Source: Curtobacterium sp. MCSS17_015
GTDB taxonomy: Bacteria > Actinomycetota > Actinomycetes > Actinomycetales > Microbacteriaceae
Direction: 5' to 3'
NCBI RefSeq assembly: GCF_003234265.2
Contig: NZ_CP126256.1
Span: forward strand, 1,674,001-1,738,000
Length of the DNA: 64,000 nucleotides
A program made the translations under genes and the position numbers. The notes beneath the pieces are model-generated. The model was not told the DNA's origin. It did not search any database and saw nothing but the letters and a program-made list of their open reading frames with translations. Shown piece after piece: positions 47,966 to 56,903 of this stretch. Numbering within the stretch: position 1 is the first letter of the stretch; every line of letters starts with the position of its first letter.

Positions 47966-49033
47966 CTATGACCGCGCGGAGGGAACGACCGGGGTGGGGA
48001 AGCGGTGCAACAGCCACTGCCACATGGGCAGCATCTGCGGGTCGCCGCGCACGTCGAGCGGGGTCGAGTCCTTGATGATGCGGGAGTGGGCGTGACGCGG
48101 GTCGTCGACGGGCAGGTCGGTCAGGATCGCGTGCGGGTCGGCTCCGGGCAGCGGAGGCGCGGTGTCGGTGCGCCACGGATCGGTCACGCTGCCGTCACCG
48201 GGGGTCCCGTCGAGGCCGAGGGCCGTCCACGAACCGGTGATGCGCGGCCGGTAGTGGTCCCGGACGTCGTCGATCGCGTACATCCGGTCTGCCGGTGTCT
48301 GGCCGGGGTGGTCCATCCAGGCCGCGTGCACCGGACCGACGGACTCGACCGGCGCCGAGAACATGAGGGCGCCGAGGACCGGGCGGATGTGCGCGATGTA
48401 CGCCGCTTCTCCCCCGCCCTGCGAGTGCCCGGCGACGACGATGTCCGACCACAGGATGTCCTCGTCGGCCTGCACGAAGCGCCCCCAACCACCGGCCGGG
48501 TCGACCTCGTCGAGGTGGGCCACGGCGTCGCGGAAGCGGGACACGATGGAGCCCGCGGGGCTGACGCTGCTGTACGCCGAACTCCGGGTGCCGTCGAACC
48601 GGTTCCGCTGGACCTGTCCGTAGCACCGGGCGTCGGCCTCGCACGTCGCCGACAGGGTCTTGCCGAGGTTCCAGTAGTCGAGTCCGAGCACGTGGTACCC
48701 GTCACCGAGCGCCGTCGTCAGGAACCGCTGGTAGTCGGCGGGCTTCGACCGGGTCGCCGGCAGGAACAGCAGGAGCGGACCGTCCGGCGAGGTCCGCGCA
48801 GCGAAGTCGTCCCGGTTCGGCGACAGTCGTTCGCCGTCGATCGCGCCGAGCCGGAACCGGTGGAACTGGCTGTGCGGTGCTTCCCCTGGCTGGAGCGTCC
48901 GGTGGGGCTGCCCGGGCCGTCCGCCCTCCGCGACCCGCTGCCCACCGAGCACGTTCGCCCCGACGAGCGATGCCAGCCCGATCGCGACGAGGACGAGCAC
49001 CGCGACGACGACCAGGCGGTGGTGCGCCCTCAT
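47966..49033 (-). CDS. Membrane-anchored or secreted alpha/beta-hydrolase
   Basis: A 355-residue protein with an N-terminal hydrophobic segment (7-29, preceded by MRAHHR), so exported and probably anchored. The lipase-type nucleophile elbow GHSQGGG places Ser204 as nucleophile, and a phosphate-like LGLDYWNLGKT precedes it. It resembles BPSS1187-type or Xaa-Pro-like hydrolases of unknown substrate. Two Cys (131, 137) could form a disulfide outside the cell. Its ATG overlaps the coaE stop (ATGA). With the ligase and acyltransferase next in line, an esterase acting on the same acylated surface product is a reasonable guess. Confidence 0.78.
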   Translation of the reverse strand: MRAHHRLVVVAVLVLVAIGLASLVGANVLGGQRVAEGGRPGQPHRTLQPGEAPHSQFHRFRLGAIDGERLSPNRDDFAARTSPDGPLLLFLPATRSKPADYQRFLTTALGDGYHVLGLDYWNLGKTLSATCEADARCYGQVQRNRFDGTRSSAYSSVSPAGSIVSRFRDAVAHLDEVDPAGGWGRFVQADEDILWSDIVVAGHSQGGGEAAYIAHIRPVLGALMFSAPVESVGPVHAAWMDHPGQTPADRMYAIDDVRDHYRPRITGSWTALGLDGTPGDGSVTDPWRTDTAPPLPGADPHAILTDLPVDDPRHAHSRIIKDSTPLDVRGDPQMLPMWQWLLHRFPTPVVPSARS

Positions 49034-49632
49034 CGGACGAGTCGCGCCCAGACCTCGTCCGCCGAGCGGATGGTCTCGGCGAGGGACCGCGTGGCGTCGA
49101 CCACGTGGTCGGCGAGGGCGAGACGATCGGCGTCCGTCGCCTGGGCCGCGACCCGGCGCTCGGCGTCCTCACGCGCCATGCCGCGATGGTCGACGAGGCG
49201 CTGGACGCGGACCGCCGCCGGGGCGTCGACGACCACGACGGAGTCGAACCGCAGCGGCCGCGACCCCTGCGCCTCGGCCAGGAGCGGCACGTCGTAGACC
49301 ACGACCGCGTCCGGGTCGGCGGACTCGGCGGCGTCGAAGCGCTCCTGTGCGAGCCGCCAGACCTCCGGGTGCGTGATCTGCTCGAGGTCCTTCCGCGCAG
49401 CCGGGTCAGCGAACACGACGGCACCGAGGGCCGGCCGGTCCAGCGAGCCGTCGTCCGCGATCACGGCGTCGCCGAAGCGTGCCCGGACTGCAGCGAGGCC
49501 CGGGCTGCCCGGGGCCACGGCATCCCGGGCGAGCTGGTCGGCGTCGACCACCACCGCCCCGTGCTCCGCGAACCGCCTGGAGACCGTCGACTTGCCCGCG
49601 GCGATGCCGCCCGTGAGTCCGATGATGCGCAC
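49030..49632 (-). CDS. coaE: Dephospho-CoA kinase
   Basis: A 200-residue kinase for the last step of CoA synthesis. The P-loop GLTGGIAAGKST is at 5-16, the substrate segment is DADQLARDAVAPGSPG and the lid has RVQRLVDHRGM. GTG start. It lies 119 bases after rpsA, a common actinobacterial neighbour, and overlaps the hydrolase gene, leading an operon that uses CoA thioesters. Confidence 0.95.
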   Translation of the reverse strand: MRIIGLTGGIAAGKSTVSRRFAEHGAVVVDADQLARDAVAPGSPGLAAVRARFGDAVIADDGSLDRPALGAVVFADPAARKDLEQITHPEVWRLAQERFDAAESADPDAVVVYDVPLLAEAQGSRPLRFDSVVVVDAPAAVRVQRLVDHRGMAREDAERRVAAQATDADRLALADHVVDATRSLAETIRSADEVWARLVR

Positions 49633-49670
49633 GACGACAGCGTGGCACGGACGTCTCCACGAACGCCCGA

Positions 49671-49714
49671 AGCCCGGCCCCGCTCGTCCCCTGCGGGACG
49701 ATCAGGACCGGGCT
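49671..49714 (-). terminator. Hairpin between rpsA and coaE
   Basis: AGCCCGGCC / GGACCGGGCT with an inner CGTCCC / GGGACG hairpin, after rpsA on the same strand. Confidence 0.6.
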
Positions 49715-49751
49715 GCCGGTCGTGCGACTCAGGCCGCTCGCGCGGGTTGAC

Positions 49752-51206
49752 TCAGTTGCTGGAGCTGAGCTTCTCGCGGAGTGCCGCGAGGGACGCGTCG
49801 TCGGCGAGGGTGCCGGCGCCGGTCGTCTCGCTCGTGAACGAGGAGGCCGCGGCCGGGAGGTCGAAGCCACCCTGCGCCTCTTCGGTGAGCGACTTGGCGA
49901 CCTGGGCCTTGTGGGCCTCCCAGCGGGCCTGGGCGGCAGCGTACTGACGCTCCCACTCCTCGCGCTGGGTGTCGTAGCCCTCGAGCCACTCGTTGGTCTC
50001 CGGGTCGAATCCCTCGGGGTACTTGTAGTCACCCTTCTCGTCGTACTCGGTCGGCATGCCGTAGAGCGCCGGGTCGAACTCGGTGCTCTCCGGGTCGACG
50101 CCCTCGTTGGCCTGCTTGAGGCTGAGCGAGATACGGCGACGGTCGAGGTCGATGTCGATGATCTTGACGAACACCTCGTCGCCCACGGACACGACCTGCT
50201 CGGCGAGCTCGACGTGCTTGTTCGAGAGCTCCGAGATGTGCACGAGGCCCTCGATGCCGTCCGCGACGCGGACGAAGGCACCGAACGGCACGAGCTTCGT
50301 GACCTTGCCCGGCGCGATCTGACCGATCGCGTGGGTGCGGGCGAAGACCTGCCACGGGTCTTCCTGCGTGGCCTTGAGCGAGAGCGACACGCGCTCGCGG
50401 TCCAGGTCCACCTCGAGGATCTCGACGGTGACTTCCTGACCGACCTCGACGACCTCGCTGGCGTGCTCGATGTGCTTCCAGCTGAGCTCGGAGACGTGGA
50501 CGAGGCCGTCGACGCCGCCGAGGTCGACGAACGCACCGAAGTTGACGATCGACGAGACGACGCCCTTGCGGACCTGGCCCTTGTGGAGGTTGTTGAGGAA
50601 GGTGGTGCGCGACTCGGACTGCGTCTGCTCGAGCAGGGCGCGACGCGAGAGGACCACGTTGTTGCGGTTCTTGTCGAGTTCGAGGATCTTCGCCTCGAGC
50701 TCCTGACCGAGGTACGGCGTCAGGTCGCGGACGCGGCGGAGCTCGATGAGCGAGGCCGGGAGGAAGCCGCGGAGGCCGATGTCGACGATCAGACCGCCCT
50801 TGACGACCTCGATGACCGTGCCGGTCACGACGCCGTCGGACTCCTTGATCTTCTCGACGTCGCCCCACGCACGCTCGTACTGTGCGCGCTTCTTCGACAG
50901 GATCAGGCGGCCTTCCTTGTCCTCCTTCTGGAGGACCAGGGCCTCGACCTCGTCACCGACGTTGACGACCTCGTTGGGGTCCACGTCGTGCTTGATCGAG
51001 AGCTCGCGCGAGGGGATGACGCCCTCGGTCTTGTAACCGACGTCGAGGAGGACCTCGTCGCGGTCGATCTTCACGACGGTGCCGGAGATGAGGTCTCCGT
51101 CGTTGAAGAACTTCAGGGTCTTCTCGACCTCGGCCAGGAAGTCATCAGCCGAGCCGATGTCGTTGATGGCGACCTGCTTGGGAGCCTTGGTCGTGGTGGT
51201 TGTCAT
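49752..51206 (-). CDS. rpsA: Ribosomal protein bS1
   Basis: A 484-residue S1 with four S1/OB domains (about 40-108, 125-190, 211-279, 296-365), each with the usual G-x-V...GAFVD or GFLPAS pattern. It binds mRNA at the small subunit. The acidic, Ala/Gln-rich C-terminus (EWERQYAAAQARWEAHK) replaces the two extra domains of proteobacterial S1. The ATG at 51206 (MTTTTTKAPKQVAI) is chosen over an in-frame upstream ATG; GGAG lies about ten bases before it. A good sigma-A promoter gives a leader of about 145 nt, long enough for autoregulation. Confidence 0.95.
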   Translation of the reverse strand: MTTTTTKAPKQVAINDIGSADDFLAEVEKTLKFFNDGDLISGTVVKIDRDEVLLDVGYKTEGVIPSRELSIKHDVDPNEVVNVGDEVEALVLQKEDKEGRLILSKKRAQYERAWGDVEKIKESDGVVTGTVIEVVKGGLIVDIGLRGFLPASLIELRRVRDLTPYLGQELEAKILELDKNRNNVVLSRRALLEQTQSESRTTFLNNLHKGQVRKGVVSSIVNFGAFVDLGGVDGLVHVSELSWKHIEHASEVVEVGQEVTVEILEVDLDRERVSLSLKATQEDPWQVFARTHAIGQIAPGKVTKLVPFGAFVRVADGIEGLVHISELSNKHVELAEQVVSVGDEVFVKIIDIDLDRRRISLSLKQANEGVDPESTEFDPALYGMPTEYDEKGDYKYPEGFDPETNEWLEGYDTQREEWERQYAAAQARWEAHKAQVAKSLTEEAQGGFDLPAAASSFTSETTGAGTLADDASLAALREKLSSSN

Positions 51207-51357
51207 GTAGAGATTGCTCCGAACGGACATGAGTCGGGCCGTGGCGGCGAGGGAGCGACCCCCGGTCCGCGAGCCGGTCCCGCAGGCGTTGCGACCTGCC
51301 GGGCTCGGTGCGAGCCACCATGGCGATGTGTGTTGTTGGCGCGGATTGCGCCGCACA

Positions 51358-51386
51358 AGTCTATCCAGCGGGCCCGGTGCCCACAA
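51358..51386 (-). promoter_or_regulatory. rpsA promoter
   Basis: TTGTGG (51386-51381) and TAGACT (51363-51358) on the - strand with exactly 17 bases between, the best-formed promoter in the window. Confidence 0.65.
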
Positions 51387-51401
51387 CCGGGCGTGTCGCC
51401 G

Positions 51402-53081
51402 TCAGCCGACGAGCGCACTCCGCAGGGTGTCGAGCCCCACGCCGCCGAGCGCCAGGGCCCGGTGGTGGAAGGCCTTGAGGTCGAACGCCGCCCCCTCGCG
51501 TGCCGCCACCTCGTCGCGGATGGACTCCCAGACGCGCTGACCGACCTTGTACGACGGCGCCTGTCCCGGCCAGCCGAAGTACCGAGCGACCTCGAAGCGC
51601 ACGAACGCCGGGTCCATGTTGACGTTCCGGCCCATGAAGTCGAGCGCGTACTCCCAGGTCCAGCCGCCGCCGTCCGGGTTGGTCTTCTGCAGATGCACGC
51701 CGATGTCGAGCACCACGCGCGCCGCCCGCATCCGCTGCCCGTCGAGCATGCCCAGACGGTCGCCGTCGTCGTCGAGGAACCCGAGCTGCTCCATGAGGCG
51801 CTCGGCGTACAGGGCCCACCCCTCGACGTGTCCCGACGGACCGGCGAGCTGCCGGCGCCACGTGTTCAGCTCGCCGCGGTTGTAGACCGCCTGGCTGATC
51901 TGCAGGTGGTGCCCCGGGACGCCCTCGTGGTAGACGGTGGTCTTCTCACGCCAGGTGCCGAACTCGGTGACGCCCTGCGGCACGGACCACCACATCCGGC
52001 CGGCTCGCGAGAAGTCGTCCGACGGGCCGGTGTAGTAGATCCCGCCCTCCTGCGTGGGGGCGATGCGGCACTCCAGGCGCTTGATCGGGTCGGCGATGTC
52101 GAAGTACTCCCCGTCCATCGCACGGATCGACTCGTCGCTGGTCTCCTGCATCCATGCGCGCAGCGCGTCCGTGCCGTGGAGGACCCGCGCCGGATCCGCG
52201 TCGAGCACCTCGATCGCCCGGGCGACACTCGCGCCCGACTCGATCCGGTCGGCGATGCGCTCCTGCTCGTCACGCATCCGGGCGAGTTCCTCGATGCCCC
52301 ATTCGTAGGTCTCGTCGAGGTCCACGACGGCGCCGAGGAACCGACGGGAGTGCAGCGCGTAGTCGTCACGCCCGACCGCGTCGACCGGGGTCGAGAGCGG
52401 CAGGACGTCGTGCTGGAGGAAGCGTCCGAAGGACCGGTACGCGGCGGCGGCGACCTCGGCACCGCGGGCGAGCTCGGAACGCAGCTGCTCGGGCACCGGC
52501 GCACCGCCCTCGAGCACGGCGCCGTCGACCAGCTGCCGGAAGAAGCCGTCAGGCGCCCCGTTCCGGGCGGCCTGCTCCGCGATGAGCTCCACCTGGCGCT
52601 TCGCCGCGGTCACGCCCGCACGGGTGCCCTCGAGCAGGGTCTCGCGGTACCCCTCCAGGGCGTCCGGCAACGCCCGGAGTCGACCAGCGACGTCCTGCCA
52701 GTCGTCGGCCGTGGCGGTCGGCATGAGGTCGAACACCTCGCGCAGCGACTGCGCCGGGCTCTGGATCACGTTGAGGTCACGCAGGTGCAGCTGCCGGTCG
52801 TACGACTCGACGACGAGGTCGAGTTCGGCGCCCAGGTCGGTCTTCGTCACCCGGTCCACGTCGTCCCGGGCGTCCGCGACGTCCAGTGCCCGCTTCGTCG
52901 TACGGGCTGCGTCAGCGAGGGCCGCGGCCCCGGCGGGTGAGGTGTCGCCGTACGAGTCGGTCCGGCCGGGCGCACCGATGTAGGTGGCGATGGTCGGGTC
53001 GAGGTCGACGAGTGTGGTCACCCACTGCTCGGCGACCTGGTCGACGGCGGACGGCTGGCGCACGGGACGGTCATCGCTCAT
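51402..53081 (-). CDS. DUF885 metallopeptidase-like protein
   Basis: A 559-residue DUF885 family protein. The key motif is YHEGVPGHH at 384-392, an HE-x4-HH arrangement suited to zinc, followed by EGWALYAERLMEQLG near 420, which would give the third ligand. No signal peptide is seen, so it is cytoplasmic, although many relatives are lipoproteins. The peptide substrate is unknown. The ATG is six bases after a TAGGGT box with no Shine-Dalgarno. Confidence 0.85.
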   Translation of the reverse strand: MSDDRPVRQPSAVDQVAEQWVTTLVDLDPTIATYIGAPGRTDSYGDTSPAGAAALADAARTTKRALDVADARDDVDRVTKTDLGAELDLVVESYDRQLHLRDLNVIQSPAQSLREVFDLMPTATADDWQDVAGRLRALPDALEGYRETLLEGTRAGVTAAKRQVELIAEQAARNGAPDGFFRQLVDGAVLEGGAPVPEQLRSELARGAEVAAAAYRSFGRFLQHDVLPLSTPVDAVGRDDYALHSRRFLGAVVDLDETYEWGIEELARMRDEQERIADRIESGASVARAIEVLDADPARVLHGTDALRAWMQETSDESIRAMDGEYFDIADPIKRLECRIAPTQEGGIYYTGPSDDFSRAGRMWWSVPQGVTEFGTWREKTTVYHEGVPGHHLQISQAVYNRGELNTWRRQLAGPSGHVEGWALYAERLMEQLGFLDDDGDRLGMLDGQRMRAARVVLDIGVHLQKTNPDGGGWTWEYALDFMGRNVNMDPAFVRFEVARYFGWPGQAPSYKVGQRVWESIRDEVAAREGAAFDLKAFHHRALALGGVGLDTLRSALVG

Positions 53082-53087
53082 GCTCCG

Positions 53088-53093
53088 ACCCTA
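53088..53093 (-). promoter_or_regulatory. -10 box of leaderless DUF885 gene
   Basis: TAGGGT on the - strand, then six bases and the ATG at 53081. Confidence 0.5.
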
Positions 53094-53112
53094 CCGAGCA
53101 CCGCGGCCGCGG

Positions 53113-55785
53113 TCAGTGCGCCGCGGCCTCCCAGTTCGCGCCCGTGCCCACCTGGACGTCGAGCGGGACGCTGAGGTCGGCGGCCCCGCCCATCCGGGTG
53201 CGCAGGATCTCCTCGACGCGGTCCTGCTCGCCGGGCGCGACCTCGAGGATGAGTTCGTCGTGCACCTGCAGCAGCAGCCGCGAGCCGAGACCGCCGTCCC
53301 GCAGGTCGGCGTCGACGCCGAGCATCGCGATCTTCATGATGTCGGCGGCGGACCCCTGGATCGGCGCGTTGAGGGCGGCACGCTCGGCGTTCTCCCGCAG
53401 CACCCGGTTCGGGCTCTTCAGGTCGGGGAAGGGCCGACGACGACCGAAGATCGTCTCGGTGTAGCCGTCCTCGCGCGCCTGCTCGACGACGTTGCGGAGG
53501 TAGTCCCGCACCGCGCCGAAGCGGGCGAAGTACTCGGTCATCAGGGTGCGGGCTTCGCTCTGCTCGATGCGGAGCTGCTTGGACAGGCCGAACGCGCTGA
53601 GGCCGTACGCCAGGCCGTAGGACATCGCCTTGACCTTCGTGCGCATCTCGGGGCTGACGTCCGACGGCTCGACGCCGAACACGCGCGCGCCCACGAAGCG
53701 GTGCAGGTCCTCGCCCTCGTTGAACGCCTGGATGAGCCCCGGGTCACCGGACAGGTGCGCCATGATGCGCATCTCGATCTGCGAGTAGTCGGCCGTGAGG
53801 AGCGTCGTGTACGGCTCGGCGACCGCGAACGCGGACCGGATCCGACGCCCGACGGCCGTCTTCACCGGGATGTTCTGCAGGTTCGGGTCGGTCGAGGAGA
53901 CCCGGCCCGTGCTCGTCCCGGTCTGCTCGTAGCGGGTGTGGATCCGGCCGTCGACGACCGCCGCGTCGAGCGCGTCGACGATCTGCCGCAGCTTGGTCGC
54001 GTCACGGTGCTGCAGCAGCAGGCCGAGGAACGGGTGCGGGTGCTGCTCCTGCAGGTCGGCCAGGCTGGCGGCATCGGTCGAGAACCCCGTCTTCGTCTTG
54101 CGGGTCTTCGGCATCGCGAGTTCGGTGAACAGCACCTCCTGCAGCTGCTTCGGGGATCCGAGGTTGACCTCGTGCCCGATCTCGGCGAACGCCTGCTGCG
54201 CGAGGTCCGCGGCACGCTCACCCAGTTCGTGCGACAGGCCGGTGAGGACGGGTCGGTCGATGCCGACCCCGGTCGTCTCCATCCGGGCGAGCACCGACGT
54301 CAGCGGCAACTCGATGTCGTCGAGCACCGTGAGCGAGCTCGGGTCGATCCGGGCACGGAGCGCCGTGGTGACACGGAGGACGTACCAGGCGTGCACGCCG
54401 ACGTTGACCGGGTCGGTCTCCGGCACCAGCTGGTTCGGGTCGGCCGTCGGCAGCGTCTCACTGAGCTCCTGGTAGACGAGGTCGGCGAGGGGCTGGCCCT
54501 GTCTGCCCGGGTTCGCGAGCCAGCCGGTGATGCGGGCGTCTCCCGCGATGCCGGCGACCGTGAAACCCGCGGTCCCGAGCGCCTTCACCGCGGCCTTGGC
54601 GTCGTGGAAGTGCTTCGGCGCGTCCGAGGCGAACCAGGCCGAGAGCTGCTCGTAGTCCTGCATGCCGCTACCGCCGGGGACGAGCACGGCGTCGTCGTGC
54701 GTGGCGATGCCGATCGCGCTGAGGCGACCGTCGATGAGTTCGACCGCCACGCCGTACCCGTTCTCGGCGTCGGCGGCGTTCTTCCGCTCGAGCCAGTAGC
54801 CGAGCTCCTCGTCGATCAGGGTCTTCACCGGTGGCGGGGTGGGGCCGGCGTCCTCGACGCTGCCCTCGGTCGTCGAGGGGTCGGTCGGCTCGCCGCTGCC
54901 CACCACCTTGAAGACGCGGTCGAGCAGCGTGCGGAACTGCAGGGTCGCGAACAGTTCACGCACCGCGGCTTCGTCGAGCGGGCGGAGGGCGACGTCGGCG
55001 GGGCCGACCGGCAGCTCGACGTCGGTGACCAGGCGGTTCAGCTTGCGGTTCCGGATCGCCCGGTCCTTCTGCTCGCGCAGGTTGTTGCCGACCACGCCCT
55101 TGATGTCGTCGGCGTGTTCGAGTACGCCGTCGAGCGAGCCGTACTGCGTGATCCACTTCACCGCGGTCTTCTCGCCGACCTTGTCGATGCCGATCAGGTT
55201 GTCACTGGTCTCGCCGACGAGCGCCGCGATGTCCGGGTACTGGTGCGGCTCGATGCCGTAGCGCTCGTAGACCTTGTCGCGGTCGTAGCGGGTCAGCTCG
55301 GAGACGCCGCGGACCGACGGGTAGAGCAGGGTGACGTCGTCGTTGACCAGCTGGATCGAGTCACGGTCGCCGGAGACGACGAAGACCTGGAAGCCCTGCT
55401 CGGCACCCTGCTTCGACAGCGTCGCCAGGATGTCGTCCGCCTCGAAGTCCTCCTTCGTGACGGTGGTGATGCCCATCGCCTCGAGCGCCTGCTGCAGGAG
55501 CGGGATCTGTCCCTTGAACTCGGCCGGGGTCTCGGAGCGGGTGCCCTTGTAGTCCTCGTACTCGCGGGTGCGGAACGAGAAGCGGGAGATGTCGAACGCG
55601 ACCGCCAGGTGCGTCGGCTTCTCGCGCTGCAGGAGCATGAGCAGCATCGAGATGAAGCCGTGGATGGCGTTCGTGTGCTGCCCCTCGCGGTTCACGAAGC
55701 TGTCGACCGGGAGCGCGTAGAAGGCCCGGAAGGCGAGCGAGTGGCCGTCGATGACCATGAGGGTAGGCTTTGCGGAGTCCGACAC
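53113..55785 (-). CDS. polA: DNA polymerase I
   Basis: An 890-residue family A polymerase for Okazaki-fragment and repair synthesis. The 5' nuclease domain (1-290) starts LMVIDGHSLAFRAFYAL and keeps VSGDRDS; the middle 3'-5' exonuclease domain lacks the Asp-Glu metal motif, so proofreading is probably absent, as in many actinobacterial PolA. The polymerase domain has motif A DYSQIEMRIMAHLSGD, motif B KAMSYGLAYGL and motif C HDELILEV. GTG start, six bases after TAGGCT. Confidence 0.97.
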   Translation of the reverse strand: MSDSAKPTLMVIDGHSLAFRAFYALPVDSFVNREGQHTNAIHGFISMLLMLLQREKPTHLAVAFDISRFSFRTREYEDYKGTRSETPAEFKGQIPLLQQALEAMGITTVTKEDFEADDILATLSKQGAEQGFQVFVVSGDRDSIQLVNDDVTLLYPSVRGVSELTRYDRDKVYERYGIEPHQYPDIAALVGETSDNLIGIDKVGEKTAVKWITQYGSLDGVLEHADDIKGVVGNNLREQKDRAIRNRKLNRLVTDVELPVGPADVALRPLDEAAVRELFATLQFRTLLDRVFKVVGSGEPTDPSTTEGSVEDAGPTPPPVKTLIDEELGYWLERKNAADAENGYGVAVELIDGRLSAIGIATHDDAVLVPGGSGMQDYEQLSAWFASDAPKHFHDAKAAVKALGTAGFTVAGIAGDARITGWLANPGRQGQPLADLVYQELSETLPTADPNQLVPETDPVNVGVHAWYVLRVTTALRARIDPSSLTVLDDIELPLTSVLARMETTGVGIDRPVLTGLSHELGERAADLAQQAFAEIGHEVNLGSPKQLQEVLFTELAMPKTRKTKTGFSTDAASLADLQEQHPHPFLGLLLQHRDATKLRQIVDALDAAVVDGRIHTRYEQTGTSTGRVSSTDPNLQNIPVKTAVGRRIRSAFAVAEPYTTLLTADYSQIEMRIMAHLSGDPGLIQAFNEGEDLHRFVGARVFGVEPSDVSPEMRTKVKAMSYGLAYGLSAFGLSKQLRIEQSEARTLMTEYFARFGAVRDYLRNVVEQAREDGYTETIFGRRRPFPDLKSPNRVLRENAERAALNAPIQGSAADIMKIAMLGVDADLRDGGLGSRLLLQVHDELILEVAPGEQDRVEEILRTRMGGAADLSVPLDVQVGTGANWEAAAH

Positions 55786-55791
55786 CCGGAC

Positions 55792-55797
55792 AGCCTA
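55792..55797 (-). promoter_or_regulatory. -10 box of leaderless polA
   Basis: TAGGCT on the - strand, then six bases and the GTG at 55785. Confidence 0.5.
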
Positions 55798-55884
55798 CCG
55801 ACGGCCCCCGACAGGGTGCGGCCCGACCAGCCCGACGGGCGCAGGTCAGGTGGGCGGGACGACCACGCGGAAGGCCGGCGCGAC

Positions 55885-56331
55885 GTGACCGACGACCACA
55901 CCACCACGGCGGACGGCGTCACCGGCTCCCCGGAGGGCCTCGCCCGGTACGCCGAGCGCGGCATGGGCCAGCTCGCCGACAAGATGGGCATGGTCGTCAC
56001 CGAGCTCTCGGCCGACCGTGCCGTCGCCTCCATCCCGGTGGAGGGCAACCGCCAGCCCGCCGGGCTGCTGCACGGCGGCGCCTACGTCGTCCTCGCCGAG
56101 AGCCTCGGGTCGATGGCCGCCAACATCCACGCCGGGCCGGGTCGGTACGCGGTCGGCATCGAGTTGAGCGCCTCGCACACCCGCAGCGCCACGAGCGGGC
56201 GGGTCACCGGGACGTGTACGGCGATCCACCTCGGCGGCACGCTCACGACGCACGAGATCGTCCTCACCGACGACGAGGGTCGCCGCTGCTCGACGGTGCG
56301 CATCACGAACATCATCCGCGACGCCCGCTGA
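55885..56331 (+). CDS. Hotdog-fold thioesterase, PaaI type
   Basis: A 148-residue hotdog protein resembling PaaI/YbgC-like acyl-CoA thioesterases. The characteristic LLHGGAYVVLAESLGS carries the His-Gly pair and the acidic residue at the helix start, and a second strand pair ends TVRITNI. It may hydrolyse aromatic or menaquinone-pathway acyl-CoA (MenI-like proteins are close), but the substrate cannot be fixed. The GTG at 55885 is preceded by GGAAGG; frames further upstream are the antisense of polA. Divergent from polA. Confidence 0.85.
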   Translation: MTDDHTTTADGVTGSPEGLARYAERGMGQLADKMGMVVTELSADRAVASIPVEGNRQPAGLLHGGAYVVLAESLGSMAANIHAGPGRYAVGIELSASHTRSATSGRVTGTCTAIHLGGTLTTHEIVLTDDEGRRCSTVRITNIIRDAR

Positions 56332-56372
56332 GCCGCTCGTCGCCCCGTCGGGTCCGTGCGGCCCGGTGGTGG

Positions 56373-56843
56373 TCAGGCCTCCGGCGGCCGCTGCAGCAGG
56401 AGCCGTGCGTCCCCGAAACCGAGCCGCCGGTAGAGCGTCTCGCCGTCGGCGCTCGAGTGCACCGACGTCCGCTCGACGCCGAGTCCGTCGGCGACGTCGA
56501 GCAGGGCCGTCACCAGCCGTCGCGCGACTCCCCCACCGCGGAGGTCCGGGTGCACGTAGACCGTCTGCACGTCGGCCGTCAGACGGCGCTGCGGCCGGTC
56601 GGGCGTCGGCGGCCGTTCGGTCAGGGCGAGCCAGGCCATCCCGAGCACGGTCCCGTCCTGCTCGGCGACGACGCACCGGTGCGTCCCGGGGTGCGCGGCG
56701 GCGAACGCGGACATCGCAGCGCGGTACTCCGCGGTCGTCGCCGCCGGTGTCGCTCCGCCCTCGTCGACGCTCCACCGCCATCGGAGGTCGGCCACCACCG
56801 GCATGTCGGCCGGCCGGGAGGCCCGGATCACCACGTCGTCCAT
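56373..56843 (-). CDS. GNAT-family N-acetyltransferase
   Basis: A 156-residue GNAT. The acetyl-CoA loop motif A reads VHPDLRGGGVARRLVTALL (R/Q-x-x-G-x-A type), the preceding strand is CVVAEQDGTVLGMAWLAL and the C-terminal YRRLGF is typical. The acceptor is unknown. A GAGGGC directly precedes the ATG. It is convergent with the thioesterase gene. Confidence 0.85.
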   Translation of the reverse strand: MDDVVIRASRPADMPVVADLRWRWSVDEGGATPAATTAEYRAAMSAFAAAHPGTHRCVVAEQDGTVLGMAWLALTERPPTPDRPQRRLTADVQTVYVHPDLRGGGVARRLVTALLDVADGLGVERTSVHSSADGETLYRRLGFGDARLLLQRPPEA

Positions 56844-56903
56844 GCCCTCAGCCTGCCACGTGGTCGGGCGACGAGCAGCGCTCCGGAGAACGGAGGAGAG
56901 CGA

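Noticed and set aside
52984..55884. Long + strand extension upstream of the thioesterase
   Set aside because: Antisense of polA and DUF885. The homologous thioesterase begins at the GTG at 55885.
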